DNA of 64,000 bases. Origin: Rhizobium sp. R635. GTDB lineage: Bacteria > Pseudomonadota > Alphaproteobacteria > Rhizobiales > Rhizobiaceae. The notes under the pieces are model-generated. The model was not told the DNA's origin, did no database searches, and saw only the letters and a program-made list of their open reading frames with translations. Every line of letters begins with the position of its first letter. Position 1 is the first letter of the stretch. The stretch is taken from positions 186,001 through 250,000 of the forward strand of contig NZ_LOKX01000012.1 in the NCBI RefSeq assembly GCF_002211285.1, read 5' to 3'. The position numbers and the translations under genes were made by a program. This document shows positions 9,456 to 18,445 of the stretch, piece by piece.

Positions 9456-10196
9456 ATGAATATTGGAATTATCGGTGCAGGCAATATCGGCGGGACGATC
9501 GCGAAGAAGCTCGTCGCGGCTGGACATTCTGTGAAGCTGGCGGGTTCCAAAGGGCCTGACGCCGTCCGGGACCAGGCAGAAAAGATTGGTGCAGTGCCGG
9601 CCACCGCACGGGACGCAGTAAAAGGCGTCGAAGTGATCGTTCTGTCCATTCCGTTTGCGAAAATCCCTGATGTCGCAGAGCTGTTCGCCGATGTTCCGGC
9701 CGACGTGACAATCATCGACACTTCCAACTATTACCCGCAGCGTGACGGGCAGATCGCCGAGGTCAACGCAGGCAAACCAGAGAGCATCTGGGTCAGCGAG
9801 CAACTTGGCCGGCCAGTTATCAAAGCGTTCAATGCTGTTCTGGCCTATACGCTGGGACAAAGTGGAGCAACTAAGGGGACTGCGGGTCGGATTGCAATCC
9901 CTGTTGCTGGAGACGATCAACGCGGAAAGAGCGTAGCGCAGGGTATCGTTGAAACCGCCGGCTTTGATGCACTTGATGCAGGAGATCTGGCTGATTCCTG
10001 GCGGCAGCAGCCAGGTTCACCCGCCTATTGTACCGAACTGTCGGCTCCAGATCTTCGTCATGCTCTGGCTTCTGCCGATCAGAACCGCTTGGCCCGTGAT
10101 CGCGACACGGTAATGAATGGACTTATGAGGAGTGTCGAGCCGATCAGCCACGAGGCGATTGTTGCCCGCAACCGGGAGGTCACCGCTCCGCGCTGA
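9456..10196 (+). CDS. NADPH-dependent F420-reductase-like oxidoreductase (COG2085)
   Basis: The 246-residue protein begins MNIGIIGAGNIGGTIAKKL, a Rossmann GxGxxG motif, followed by IDTSNYYPQRDG and VIKAFNAVLAYTL, as in COG2085 proteins related to the NADP-binding F420 oxidoreductase family. In bacteria without F420 these are uncharacterised NAD(P)-binding reductases. ATG 9456 is preferred to 9438 because AAGGAAGG precedes it. It lies just behind the monooxygenase remnant; a second, decayed relative is near 13.5 kb. Confidence 0.8.
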   Translation: MNIGIIGAGNIGGTIAKKLVAAGHSVKLAGSKGPDAVRDQAEKIGAVPATARDAVKGVEVIVLSIPFAKIPDVAELFADVPADVTIIDTSNYYPQRDGQIAEVNAGKPESIWVSEQLGRPVIKAFNAVLAYTLGQSGATKGTAGRIAIPVAGDDQRGKSVAQGIVETAGFDALDAGDLADSWRQQPGSPAYCTELSAPDLRHALASADQNRLARDRDTVMNGLMRSVEPISHEAIVARNREVTAPR

Positions 10197-10303
10197 GGCA
10201 GTGGGCGCGAGATCAGCAGCCGCTCGCCAGTCTGCAGGGGATTGTCAGCGAGTGCAAACGCTTGAGTAGTTGGCCTCGTAAACATGTGCGTCGTGATCGG
10301 CGG

Positions 10304-11503
10304 TTAGGTGGTCAGCCGCTCCAGCGCAATGGCGATGCCCTGTCCGCCACCGATGCAGAGCGTAACGATTCCTCGCCTCAGGTCCTCACGCTCCAGAGCG
10401 TAGAGGAGGCGCGTGATCAGCACGGCCCCGGTTGCTCCAATCGGATGTCCGTGCGCAATAGCTCCGCCATCCACATTGACAATGTCCAAGGGAAGACCGA
10501 GCTCTTTCTGAACGGCCAATGGCACGGCAGCGAAGGCTTCGTTGATCTCGATGCGCTCGATGTCTGCCAGCGACCAACCGGAGCGCTCCAGGGCGATCCT
10601 AACAGCCGGCACGGGTCCGAGGCCGAATAGGCCGGGCTCGACCCCGGCGATGCCGTACGCTGCAACGCGCGCCATGGTCTCTAGACCATGGCGCTGCGCA
10701 AAATCGGCACTTGTCACGATCATCGCCGCAGCACCGCTGTTGAGACCGGGCGCGTTGCCAGCGGTGATGGTTCCATCCTTGCGGAAGGCGGGCCGCAAAT
10801 TTGAAAGTGACTCCATGGTGGTGTCCGGCCGCGGGGCTTCATCGACGGCGAAGACCGCCATACCCTTTTTTGTCGTTAGCTCAATCGGTACGATTTCCCG
10901 CACAAACTTGCCACTATCCTGGGCGGCAACGAAGCGCTGCTGCGAGCGCAGAGCAAAGTCATCTTGCTCTGTGCGAGTGAGTTGCGACGTCGCAACGAGG
11001 TCCTCCGTGTGCCAGCCGGAATGCGCCCCGGAAAAGGCGTCGACGAGACCGTCCGTGAGCATGCTGTCGAGTATCTCTGCAGCACCCATCCGGTAGCCCC
11101 AGCGTCCGCCAGTCATCAAGTATGGAGCGCGGTCCATGTTTTCCATTCCTCCAGCGACCACCGCTTCGCACTCTCCGGCGACGATCTGCTGGATGGCACT
11201 CACGACCGCCTGAGCGCCGGAACCACAGACCCTGTTCACCGTCATGGCTGGCACGCTTACAGGAAGGCCGCCTCTGATTGCAGCTTGGCGTGCCGGGTTC
11301 ATTTTGTTCCCAGCCTGAATGACATTTCCCATCACCACTGAACCGATCTCTGACGGAGCCAGCGTCGATCGTCTCAAAGTTTCGGCAATCACGAGCGCAC
11401 CAAGTTCCGTCGCCGGCAGTTCTTTGAGAGAGCCGTTGAAGGTGCCGATCGCGGTTCGAACGGGATTGCAGATGACGATGTCGGGTGCAGAGTGGTTAAC
11501 CAT
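10304..11503 (-). CDS. Acetyl-CoA acetyltransferase (thiolase)
   Basis: The 399-residue protein has both thiolase cysteines and the active-site histidine: Cys93 in NRVCGSGAQAV, His353 in GHPIGATGA and Cys383 in CIGGGQG. It condenses or cleaves acetyl-CoA units. ATG 11503 is chosen because GAGGAGA precedes it. It sits 40 bases downstream of the NmrA-like gene on the same strand and probably shares its transcript. The setting, with a crotonase and two hydrolases nearby, fits breakdown of a short acyl or aromatic-derived chain. Biosynthetic and degradative forms cannot be told apart here. Confidence 0.92.
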   Translation of the reverse strand: MVNHSAPDIVICNPVRTAIGTFNGSLKELPATELGALVIAETLRRSTLAPSEIGSVVMGNVIQAGNKMNPARQAAIRGGLPVSVPAMTVNRVCGSGAQAVVSAIQQIVAGECEAVVAGGMENMDRAPYLMTGGRWGYRMGAAEILDSMLTDGLVDAFSGAHSGWHTEDLVATSQLTRTEQDDFALRSQQRFVAAQDSGKFVREIVPIELTTKKGMAVFAVDEAPRPDTTMESLSNLRPAFRKDGTITAGNAPGLNSGAAAMIVTSADFAQRHGLETMARVAAYGIAGVEPGLFGLGPVPAVRIALERSGWSLADIERIEINEAFAAVPLAVQKELGLPLDIVNVDGGAIAHGHPIGATGAVLITRLLYALEREDLRRGIVTLCIGGGQGIAIALERLTT

Positions 11504-11543
11504 CGGATTCTCCTCACAGGTTTTGGAACAGCATGCCGGGCGC

Positions 11544-12644
11544 TCAAAGTCCCCCGAGATTGCCCTTCTGCCGATCCTCACTACTCTTCAAAATCGAAAA
11601 GCTGTTTCGCAACGCGTCGGGCTGGATCTTGTCCCAAAGCGAAGGGAGCCCGCTTTTGCGCGCCAACTCCTCATGCCGCTCGAGCCACTGATCGATGGAC
11701 TTCAATCTGTTGGGATGAATCTCATCAAGAAGCCGGTAGTCGCGTTTGATGACGTCATGTTTCCACATGTTCCAGAAGCCTGTGAAATTGTCCCTGAAAC
11801 TCATGGTGCTTTTGTCTGCGGGGTCCGCATTGTAGCCAGCCGGACGATCGGCTGCGTTTTTAAGCGGCCCGCCGAAATAATCGTCGATGTCGGTGTCGAT
11901 GTAGCGTGCTGGATGTCCCGTCACACGTTCGAAGGCGGCGGCCAGCTCGTCGTAGCGGACATGTTCGATGGCAACCTCAAGATTCATCCCCGTGGACCGC
12001 TCAGGGTTGTCGAAAAGCCAGCGTACGTAAAATGCGCAGTCTTCCAGTGAGACATGGACCACGGCGCCTTGGCCAAGCGGCACCCTCCATGTGACAACGC
12101 CGTCCTCGACTCTTGGCGTCATAGGAGTGAAGGGCGAAAATGCCATTTCAATGTATGGGCCGGTGGTAAATATCGCGGCACCCATCCTCGCAGTATTGTC
12201 TTGGTTTTGCGACAAAATCCACTCGGCCACGCGGCCTTTACCGTCATAATGGCCCGTTCGAAAGCGCGAGTCATATCCAGATTTTTTCAGGACATAATCG
12301 AGATTGCCGAAAACGAAGAACTTGATCCCCTCCTCCAAGGCGATCTCATAAATTCTCATTGCGAGATAAGTCTCTGTCTTTTCCCCCGTGTTGAACCCGT
12401 CAATATTGACAAAGGCCCCGTCGCACTCTCGAAGACCTCGACGAACAATATCCTCATCCGCAAAGGAGCCTTGCAAGACAGAGACATTGCCTAAATCCAG
12501 AAGTTCTTTCGCGCGATCTGACGTACGGTCACGGGTCAAAGCGAGAACATTATACTGGCCGTCGCTGACCAAGCCCTTCACGACAGACATTCCTTGGGCT
12601 CCGGTGGCCCCGATCACAAAAATCCGCTTGGTGTTGAATGACAT
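11544..12644 (-). CDS. NmrA-like NAD(P)-binding protein
   Basis: The 366-residue protein opens with RIFVIGATGAQGMSVVKGL, a GxxGxxG Rossmann motif of the atypical SDR/NmrA family, and keeps the family pattern through AFVNIDGF and FFVFGNLDYV. NmrA-like proteins act as redox sensors or as quinone/isoflavone reductases; this one lacks a clear Tyr-x-x-x-Lys catalytic pair. It is followed by thiolase and preceded by GST on the same strand. Substrate unknown. Confidence 0.8.
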   Translation of the reverse strand: MSFNTKRIFVIGATGAQGMSVVKGLVSDGQYNVLALTRDRTSDRAKELLDLGNVSVLQGSFADEDIVRRGLRECDGAFVNIDGFNTGEKTETYLAMRIYEIALEEGIKFFVFGNLDYVLKKSGYDSRFRTGHYDGKGRVAEWILSQNQDNTARMGAAIFTTGPYIEMAFSPFTPMTPRVEDGVVTWRVPLGQGAVVHVSLEDCAFYVRWLFDNPERSTGMNLEVAIEHVRYDELAAAFERVTGHPARYIDTDIDDYFGGPLKNAADRPAGYNADPADKSTMSFRDNFTGFWNMWKHDVIKRDYRLLDEIHPNRLKSIDQWLERHEELARKSGLPSLWDKIQPDALRNSFSILKSSEDRQKGNLGGL

Positions 12645-12679
12645 ACGAGCTTTTTCCGTTGTTTGATTACAGGTTGCGG

Positions 12680-13306
12680 CTATGCCGTTCGGATCAAGTC
12701 GGAAGACATCGTTAGCGCGCGCTGGAATGCTGGTCGAGCTTCAGCGCGTGCGATGTAGGCGCCAAGATTTGGAGTGTCCTGCAGGACGTCACTTCCACGC
12801 AGCGGACGCAGCACCGACACCATCAACAGATCTCCCCCACTGAACTCTCCATCGAGCCAATCGTGCGCATCAAGCACAGCGGACAGTTCGTGAAGCCGTT
12901 GAACCAAATAGCCCACGCTTCCGGAGTCTACGCACGGCTCAACCGTATTCAATGCCGCGAACATCCACATGACGGCGCGAGACCTGGCATTTTGATCCGG
13001 CGGTAGCAGGCCGGAATAGGATTGGGCGATATGATGGACAATCGCCCCGGACTCGAAAAGTACCAGATCCCCCTGCTCATATGTCGGCATTTGACCGAAG
13101 GGATGAAGCTTGCGGTATTCGGGACGGCGCATTTCGGAAAACGAAAGCAGGCGCAATTGATAAGGCTGGCGAACTTCTTCAAGTGCCCAACGTACGCGCA
13201 TATCCCTGTGATAGCCCCGGCCGCCGTCGGGAGGGTTCTTGAAGATTGATACAGTTGGATGCATAGCCGTCATTCGGTGATGTGTGTGGTTTACAACTTG
13301 GTCCAA
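12680..13306 (-). CDS. Glutathione S-transferase family protein
   Basis: The 208-residue frame shows a thioredoxin-like N-terminal half (MRVRWALEEVRQPYQLRLL, then FGQMPTYEQGDLVLFESGAIVHH with the Glu-Ser that binds glutathione) and an all-helical C-terminal half. The start may instead be the ATG at 13264 (MHPTVSIF), which removes an unusual leader. It heads a same-strand run with the NmrA-like and thiolase genes. Role: probably conjugation or glutathione-dependent lysis of an electrophile. Confidence 0.85.
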   Translation of the reverse strand: MDQVVNHTHHRMTAMHPTVSIFKNPPDGGRGYHRDMRVRWALEEVRQPYQLRLLSFSEMRRPEYRKLHPFGQMPTYEQGDLVLFESGAIVHHIAQSYSGLLPPDQNARSRAVMWMFAALNTVEPCVDSGSVGYLVQRLHELSAVLDAHDWLDGEFSGGDLLMVSVLRPLRGSDVLQDTPNLGAYIARAEARPAFQRALTMSSDLIRTA

Positions 13307-13352
13307 GCGTAAGTGGGCTGGGCCACTTTTGCCTGATCGGAAAGCGAATTTG

Positions 13353-13368
13353 GATTTCTATCGAAATC
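13353..13368. promoter_or_regulatory. Inverted repeat upstream of GST gene
   Basis: GATTTC and GAAATC arms flank TATC in an AT-rich patch about 50 bases before the GST gene. It could be an operator for the GST-NmrA-thiolase run. The arms are short, so chance is possible. Confidence 0.3.
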
Positions 13369-13477
13369 TATATGGAATTTAGATTACGAGTCAAATAAAA
13401 CGTGTGGCGGGATGTGTGGGAAATTGATCCCTTGGCGAACCGGACTCCCACCGCGTTGAGTTCAACTGTGGCTGACG

Positions 13478-13807
13478 TCAGTTGAAGCTGTAACGGTCAG
13501 AGGCGGCTAAAATAGCGGTTCGATGAAATGATATGGTCGATATTATCTTTCGTAGTCTGGCGGTTGTGAGCCGATTGCGCCCTTCGCCGCCGCCAGGTCC
13601 GAAGTCGATCGCGTTGGTGGCGTCAACAACTGTCTCGCAGTCGGTCGCCCCAGGAAGTTCAGGAATGGTCGTATACATCACGGCTAAGATGATCGTGTCA
13701 GCCTCCAGCGCCTCGTCGAAATCGACCGCGCGAATATGCGGGTAACGCTGGTCCGGAGGCGATGCCGCACCGTGGCCGTTTGCTTTACCCGTTGCCCAGC
13801 GAGGTTA
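13478..13807 (-). pseudogene. COG2085 NAD(P)-binding reductase fragment
   Basis: On the minus strand an open stretch reads DFDEALEADTIILAV, TTIPELPG and CETVVDATNAIDFGPGGGEG. This resembles the middle of an F420-reductase-like Rossmann protein, where a catalytic-loop segment is followed by VVDATN. The N-terminal GxGxxG and the C-terminal half are absent. It is unlike the intact COG2085 gene at 9456 in detail, so it is a separate remnant. The call rests on short motifs. Confidence 0.45.
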
Positions 13808-13835
13808 TTTGCGACCTGCAAAGCTCGCTTTCGGT

Positions 13836-14816
13836 TCAGTTGCCGTGAAAAACGGGTGAACGACCTTCCGCTTGCGCGGTCCGGCCTTCGATGAAGTCGT
13901 TCGTTCGATAGAGTGCCGCATACTGCACGCCGAGCCTCGAGAACGCTTCGGCATCACCCGAATCGACGGCCAGGTGCGCTGAAGCGAGGGTCGTTGCCAC
14001 ACCGAGTGGCGCACATGCTGCAATCTTGACGGCAATCTCAATCGCGCGATCAAGGGCACCTTGAGGTGTATCGAGGATCTCCTGCAGGACGCCCATCCGG
14101 TAAGCGTCTTCGGCGGTCCAATGATCTCCGGTGAGCATGTATCGCATTGCGTTGCCCCAGCCGGCGTCGCGCACGAAGCGCACGGTCGAACCGCCGCCCG
14201 GAAACCGACCATGCGCGTTTTCATCTTGACCGAAGTTGGTGCCGACCGCAGCGACCCGGACATCGGCCGAGAGAAACAATTCGTGGCCCAAGTTCCAGGT
14301 ATCGCCGTGAACGGAGGCAATCAGCGGCTTCTTGCGCTGTAGTGTGCCGTAGTTGAGTGGATTGATCACATCAGTCAGGCCAGCGAGTGGCCCCCCTTTG
14401 TCGGCCACAGCTCTGTACGCCTCCACGTCGATGCCGCGAGAAAACCTCTCGCCGTGGCCGAACAAGACCGCGGCCCGCAGCGACGGATCGTGATCATAGT
14501 CATAGAATGCTTTCGCCAACGCCTGAAAAGTTTCCGGATCGACGCGATTTTCTGCGTCCGGACGATTCAGGCCGAACAACACCACCTGGTCGCGGCGTTC
14601 GATGGTCAATTTGGTGTTTGGCCCAAAGTCCACCTCCGCTAGGGTCGTGACTTGTGTCGTCGGAACGGCCGAAGTCGGTTGTGCGAGTTGAGCCTGCTGG
14701 GCCTGCTCCGCAGCGAAGGTGTAGGAGGCCGCTGCGGTCACGGGAGCCACCGCAGCTATCGTTGCGGCCGCCTTGATGAGGTCGCGTCGTGCTATGGCCG
14801 CCGGTTCATTCTTCAT
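13836..14816 (-). CDS. Enoyl-CoA hydratase/isomerase family protein with Tat-like leader
   Basis: Residues 60-320 follow the crotonase fold, with VVLFGLNRPDAENRVDPETF, the oxyanion segment GHGERFSRGIDVEAY, and a second one around ADVRVAAVGTNFGQDENAHG. Unusually, the protein begins with a twin-arginine leader: Arg10-Arg11 in RRDLIKAAA, then a hydrophobic stretch and Ala-rich cleavage region near 35. A crotonase exported folded through Tat would lack cytosolic CoA substrates, so it may act as a hydrolase or isomerase on a non-CoA compound. Its neighbour at 15074 also has a signal peptide. Export is inference. Confidence 0.82.
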   Translation of the reverse strand: MKNEPAAIARRDLIKAAATIAAVAPVTAAASYTFAAEQAQQAQLAQPTSAVPTTQVTTLAEVDFGPNTKLTIERRDQVVLFGLNRPDAENRVDPETFQALAKAFYDYDHDPSLRAAVLFGHGERFSRGIDVEAYRAVADKGGPLAGLTDVINPLNYGTLQRKKPLIASVHGDTWNLGHELFLSADVRVAAVGTNFGQDENAHGRFPGGGSTVRFVRDAGWGNAMRYMLTGDHWTAEDAYRMGVLQEILDTPQGALDRAIEIAVKIAACAPLGVATTLASAHLAVDSGDAEAFSRLGVQYAALYRTNDFIEGRTAQAEGRSPVFHGN

Positions 14817-15073
14817 TAGTCGGTACTCCGAATTTTGGGCCGTACGGCCCCCATGTTGTGGTCAGGTGTTAGGTGCCTGCCGCCGGACGCAGCCAGGTGA
14901 AACGGCACAGTGAATGGTGCGCAGAGAAACAGAGCTAGGAGCGGTAAAGTCTGGAAAGACAGCAATCGACATCTCGTAGTCTCATCAGACGAAACCGGGG
15001 GCGCCTTCACGTCGCCCACCGGACAATGCCATTACTGACTCAATCTGGCCTTGTTGCGCCAGGCTTACCTCAG

Positions 15074-15994
15074 TCAGTCAAGAAATGTGTCGACTTGCGA
15101 GACGAAGAGAGTCTCGTGCTGAAACAGGGACCCGTGCCCGGAGTCCGGGTAGAGGCTAAGTTGGGCGTTCGGAATGCGCTGAAACAGCGTAACGGATTCG
15201 AGCGTCGGTGCGATGCTGTCATCGCTACCGTTTACGATCAGCACAGGCTGCTTAATTTGCGCAAGCTGCTCGGTATTCTCCGGCATGCTGCCCCAGGTAA
15301 CGAGGGCTTTCGCCTGCGCGCCCATCGTCTGCTCAGACACAGGAGCTTCGGGATCAACTGAGTGATTGTTGATGTTCTTCAGATATTCGTCGGCTTCTGC
15401 CTTCCCCGATTCGGTATCGGTAAAGAACAGCAGGGCACGGAGAGGACGTCCGGTCTCGCCGCTGGTTTTGATTGCGGTCGAAATCACATCGGGAAGCCGC
15501 CTGAACCCTGCCGAACCTTGCGGCGCCGAACCTACCAAGACGGCCTTCCTGATCAAGGATGGTCTTTCTATCAGAAGTTGTTGAACTATGGAGCCTCCGA
15601 GAGAGAAGCCGAGTGCATCGACCTGCTGCAACTTTAGAGCCTCGATAAGCTGCGCGGCGATCGCAGCCATATCTGCCACATTGTCCGGGGACTGGCCTCC
15701 AGATGCTCCGACGCCAGCATTGTCGAATATCACGAGTTCCCGGCCTTTCGCCAGACCTTCGATAGTTCGTTGGTCCCAATCATCCATGGTGCCGGTAAAA
15801 TGCTGGAAGAGAACAAGCGGTGGCTTGGAGCCTCGGTCGCCGATCGTTCGATAGGCGTAACGCGTGCCGCCGATCTCGACATATTTGTTTTCCGTCGTTG
15901 TGTAGTCAGAGGCTGCAACTGGCTGGGCCGATGCGACGTTGCCGATAACGGCCGCCGAAAGAAGCATCGTGGACAGTACTAAGCGCTTGATCAT
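15074..15994 (-). CDS. Secreted alpha/beta hydrolase
   Basis: The 306-residue protein has a Sec-type signal peptide (MIKRLVLSTMLLSAAVIGNVA, cleavage near Ala23). An alpha/beta-hydrolase fold follows, with nucleophile Ser131 in GFSLGG, an HG-like oxyanion segment at QHFTGTMDDWD and a likely catalytic His in SGHGSLF. It is a paralogue of the gene at 16030: both share the TG-MDDWD and GFSLGG blocks and the spacing. It probably works in the periplasm on an ester, lactone or epoxide. Substrate unknown. Confidence 0.87.
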   Translation of the reverse strand: MIKRLVLSTMLLSAAVIGNVASAQPVAASDYTTTENKYVEIGGTRYAYRTIGDRGSKPPLVLFQHFTGTMDDWDQRTIEGLAKGRELVIFDNAGVGASGGQSPDNVADMAAIAAQLIEALKLQQVDALGFSLGGSIVQQLLIERPSLIRKAVLVGSAPQGSAGFRRLPDVISTAIKTSGETGRPLRALLFFTDTESGKAEADEYLKNINNHSVDPEAPVSEQTMGAQAKALVTWGSMPENTEQLAQIKQPVLIVNGSDDSIAPTLESVTLFQRIPNAQLSLYPDSGHGSLFQHETLFVSQVDTFLD

Positions 15995-16029
15995 TTCACA
16001 CCTGAATTTGTTGTGCTGTTTGCGGACTA

Positions 16030-16860
16030 TTAGCGAAGGAACTCAACAACCTGCTGTGCGAACAGCTTGTGGTGCTGGAAGATCGCGCCATGGCCCGTTG
16101 CCGGGAAAATGCTCACCTGCGCATTGGGCAGGCGCTTTGCGAGCTCGAAGGAGTTCACCGTGGGCACCATGATGTCTGCGTCTCCGTTCACGACCAGAAC
16201 CGGATGTTCGACGGTGCTCAGGTCGATTGCGTCGCTCGTGCCCCAATTATCGATGGCGGCGATCTGCGCGCCGATAGTCTCATCCCGCGCGGCTGCATCG
16301 CGGTGTTCCGCGCGCTCTTCCAGGCGTGCCAGGAATGCGTCGCCAGCAGCCTGCCCGTCGGCCGTCTCGGTGAAAAACAGGAAGTGCTTCGGGTGCTTTC
16401 CCGTCTCTCCAGCCTTCTGAAAGGCATTTTGGATCAGGCCGCCGACACCCGATATGCCCTCCCCTCCTGCTGGGCCGGTTCCAGCAAGAATGATCTTACG
16501 AACGAGCCCAGGTTCGCGCTGGACGAAGGCTTGAGCAACGAACCCTCCGAGCGAAAATCCAAAGAGGTCGATCTTCTCCAGCCCCAAGGCTTTGACAAAG
16601 GCGACGGCATCCGCAGCCATTTCCTCTACGGTCGTGGGGGCAATGCCATCGGTTCCACCAACTCCGCGATTGTCGAAAAGAATAACAGGATGGTTGGCGG
16701 CAATTCCTTCGATCAACCGCGGATCCCAGTCATCCATAACGCCAGTCAGATGATGGAGGAAAAGAACGGGCACGCCGTCCGTCGGACCCAGTGTGCGATA
16801 CACGAACTTGGTCCCGTTCACGTCAACTTTCTTGGTTTCGGCAGTCGCAAAGGTCGTCAT
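16030..16860 (-). CDS. Cytosolic alpha/beta hydrolase
   Basis: This 276-residue hydrolase has nucleophile Ser103 in GFSLGG, the block FLHHLTGVMDDWDPR, and a terminal His in TGHGAIF. It has no signal peptide. ATG 16860 (MTTFATAE) is preferred over the in-frame 16884, which adds eight unsupported residues. The next gene on the strand is its secreted paralogue. It is divergent from a TetR regulator with a palindromic site between, so induction by its substrate is likely. Confidence 0.88.
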   Translation of the reverse strand: MTTFATAETKKVDVNGTKFVYRTLGPTDGVPVLFLHHLTGVMDDWDPRLIEGIAANHPVILFDNRGVGGTDGIAPTTVEEMAADAVAFVKALGLEKIDLFGFSLGGFVAQAFVQREPGLVRKIILAGTGPAGGEGISGVGGLIQNAFQKAGETGKHPKHFLFFTETADGQAAGDAFLARLEERAEHRDAAARDETIGAQIAAIDNWGTSDAIDLSTVEHPVLVVNGDADIMVPTVNSFELAKRLPNAQVSIFPATGHGAIFQHHKLFAQQVVEFLR

Positions 16861-16912
16861 GGGTAGCGTCTCTTTCAAAAACACATCGTCGCCAACGGAA
16901 TGTTGGCTTTAG

Positions 16913-16940
16913 ATAACGATCGTGATATAACGAACGTTAT
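16913..16940. promoter_or_regulatory. Probable TetR operator in divergent promoter
   Basis: Imperfect inverted repeat with arms ATAACGATCG and CGAACGTTAT. It lies between the divergent hydrolase (start 16860) and TetR gene (start 16985), where a TetR-type repressor would control both. Confidence 0.55.
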
Positions 16941-16984
16941 GCTATCCCTGTCTGTACATGTCAAGCGGTGAATTGGAGTGATTG

Positions 16985-17554
16985 ATGAGATATCCCCCCG
17001 ACCAGAAGGCGAAGGCGCGGGCCGCGATGGTGGAGGCTGGAGCCAAAGCTCTTCGGCAGAATGGATTTAACGGGATAGGAGTGGATGGGCTCGCGTCTGC
17101 AGCGGGTGTAACCTCGGGTGCGTTCTACTCAAACTTCGCCAACAAGGAGGCACTGCTCCAGGAAGTCATCGGGGCCTGCCTCGGTGAACCGTTTGTCAAC
17201 GCGGAGGGCACGGTTTCAGAGCGTCGACAGAAGCTGAAAGAATGGCTGACCGTGTACTTTAGCGTCGCTCATCGAGATAGTCCGGGCACTGGATGCGTAA
17301 TGCCCGCCCTGAGCGCGGACGTCGCGCGTGCCAGCGGCGATGTCCGCGACACCTATACTGGACGGATCAAGTTCCTGGTTACGAAAATCGCCGAAGTTGT
17401 AGAAGGCGAAATTCACGAACGCGAACGGAAGGCGTGGAATATCATCGCGTTGATGATTGGTTCAGTTTCTGCTGCGCGCGCTATGTCCGACCAGCAATAT
17501 GCGGAAGCCGCTCTTAGTTTCGCCTCGGCATCGGCAATGGCGCAAATAGGATGA
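16985..17554 (+). CDS. TetR/AcrR family regulator
   Basis: The 189-residue protein has the TetR helix-turn-helix GIGVDGLASAAGVTSGAFYSNFANKEALL and a C-terminal domain with GTGCVMPALSADVARA, as in regulators near oxidoreductases and hydrolases. ATG 16985 is preceded by GGAGTG; the TTG at 16982 is less likely. It is divergent from the hydrolase pair and a palindrome lies between them. Confidence 0.9.
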   Translation: MRYPPDQKAKARAAMVEAGAKALRQNGFNGIGVDGLASAAGVTSGAFYSNFANKEALLQEVIGACLGEPFVNAEGTVSERRQKLKEWLTVYFSVAHRDSPGTGCVMPALSADVARASGDVRDTYTGRIKFLVTKIAEVVEGEIHERERKAWNIIALMIGSVSAARAMSDQQYAEAALSFASASAMAQIG

Positions 17555-17659
17555 GCTGAAACGAGATGATGAAGTGCGGCACCTCGGTCGGGCTAATCGC
17601 GAGCTTAACCGAGCATCGAGCGCGCTGACAGAGGCGATAGAATTACTCGCTTCACATCG

Positions 17660-18305
17660 AGCAGCGCCATCGTGGCGTCGGTACTCTTGGTAGCGACGGC
17701 GCACTTACCTTCCTCAAGGAAGGGGCTGTCATACTTGAATGATGGATGCGCCAGTCTAGGGCGGCGTGTCGCGCGCGCGGACCGGTGCCCTCGCGATCAT
17801 GGTTGGCGGCGAGGATGATGGCTTCGCCAAAATCGAGCCTGTGCTGCGGACAATGGGATCGTCGATTATCCGAACGGGCCCGGTTGGCACTGCTCATGCG
17901 ATGAAAGCGTTAAACAATCTTGTGAGCGCCGGCGGTTTCCTCATCGGGGTCGAAGCCCTGCTGATCGGCCAGAAGTTTGGGCTCGACCCATCCCTCATGG
18001 TCGATGTTCTTAACGTGTCGACCGGCATGAACAATTCGACCCAGAAGAAGCTAAAGCAGTTCGTGCTGTCGCCGAGGTTCGATGCGGGCTTCGGGCTTGA
18101 CCTGATGGTTAAGGACTTGGGCATCGCGCCGGGCGTCGCCAAGGCCACGGATACGACTGTCCCATTTTCGGGACTGTGCCTGAATCTTTGGTCCTGCGCC
18201 CGGAAGGCGCTCGGCCGAGGTCAGGATCACACAGCTTTGGCCCGTTTTGTCGAATTGCTCGCCGGAACGGAACTGACGGACGGAAAGGCAAGGCGGGAAA
18301 CATAG
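17660..18305 (+). pseudogene. 3-hydroxyisobutyrate dehydrogenase-like remnant
   Basis: From about 17766 the frame gives the C-terminal helical domain of the beta-hydroxyacid dehydrogenase family: RARTGALAIMVGG, IIRTGPVGTAHAMKALNN with the catalytic Lys, then a full tail ending near ELTDGKARRET. Just upstream the expected DAPVSGG reads MDAPV, stop (TAG at 17757-17759), GG, a nonsense change. Before that, a piece reading GALTFLKEGAVILE is out of frame. The NAD-binding half is mostly lost. The gene is dead. Confidence 0.75.
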
Positions 18306-18373
18306 CAATGGGCATCGCGGATCTGAGTGTCCAACGAGTCTCGTATTCGCGGCAGTTCGGGTAAAGCCTTTCC

Positions 18374-18445
18374 ACTCAAATCGCGTCTGCGGCAGGCGCA
18401 GAGGTTACAATCATTTCGCGCAACCGGGCGAGGCTGAACGCCGTA
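18374..18445 (+). pseudogene. Short-chain dehydrogenase fragment
   Basis: About 24 codons read IASAAGAEVTIISRNRARLN, which matches the second beta strand and the NADP-binding Arg region of SDR enzymes. The frame runs directly into the FtsZ fragment, so two unrelated broken genes are joined. Only one secondary-structure unit survives, so confidence is moderate. Confidence 0.4.
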
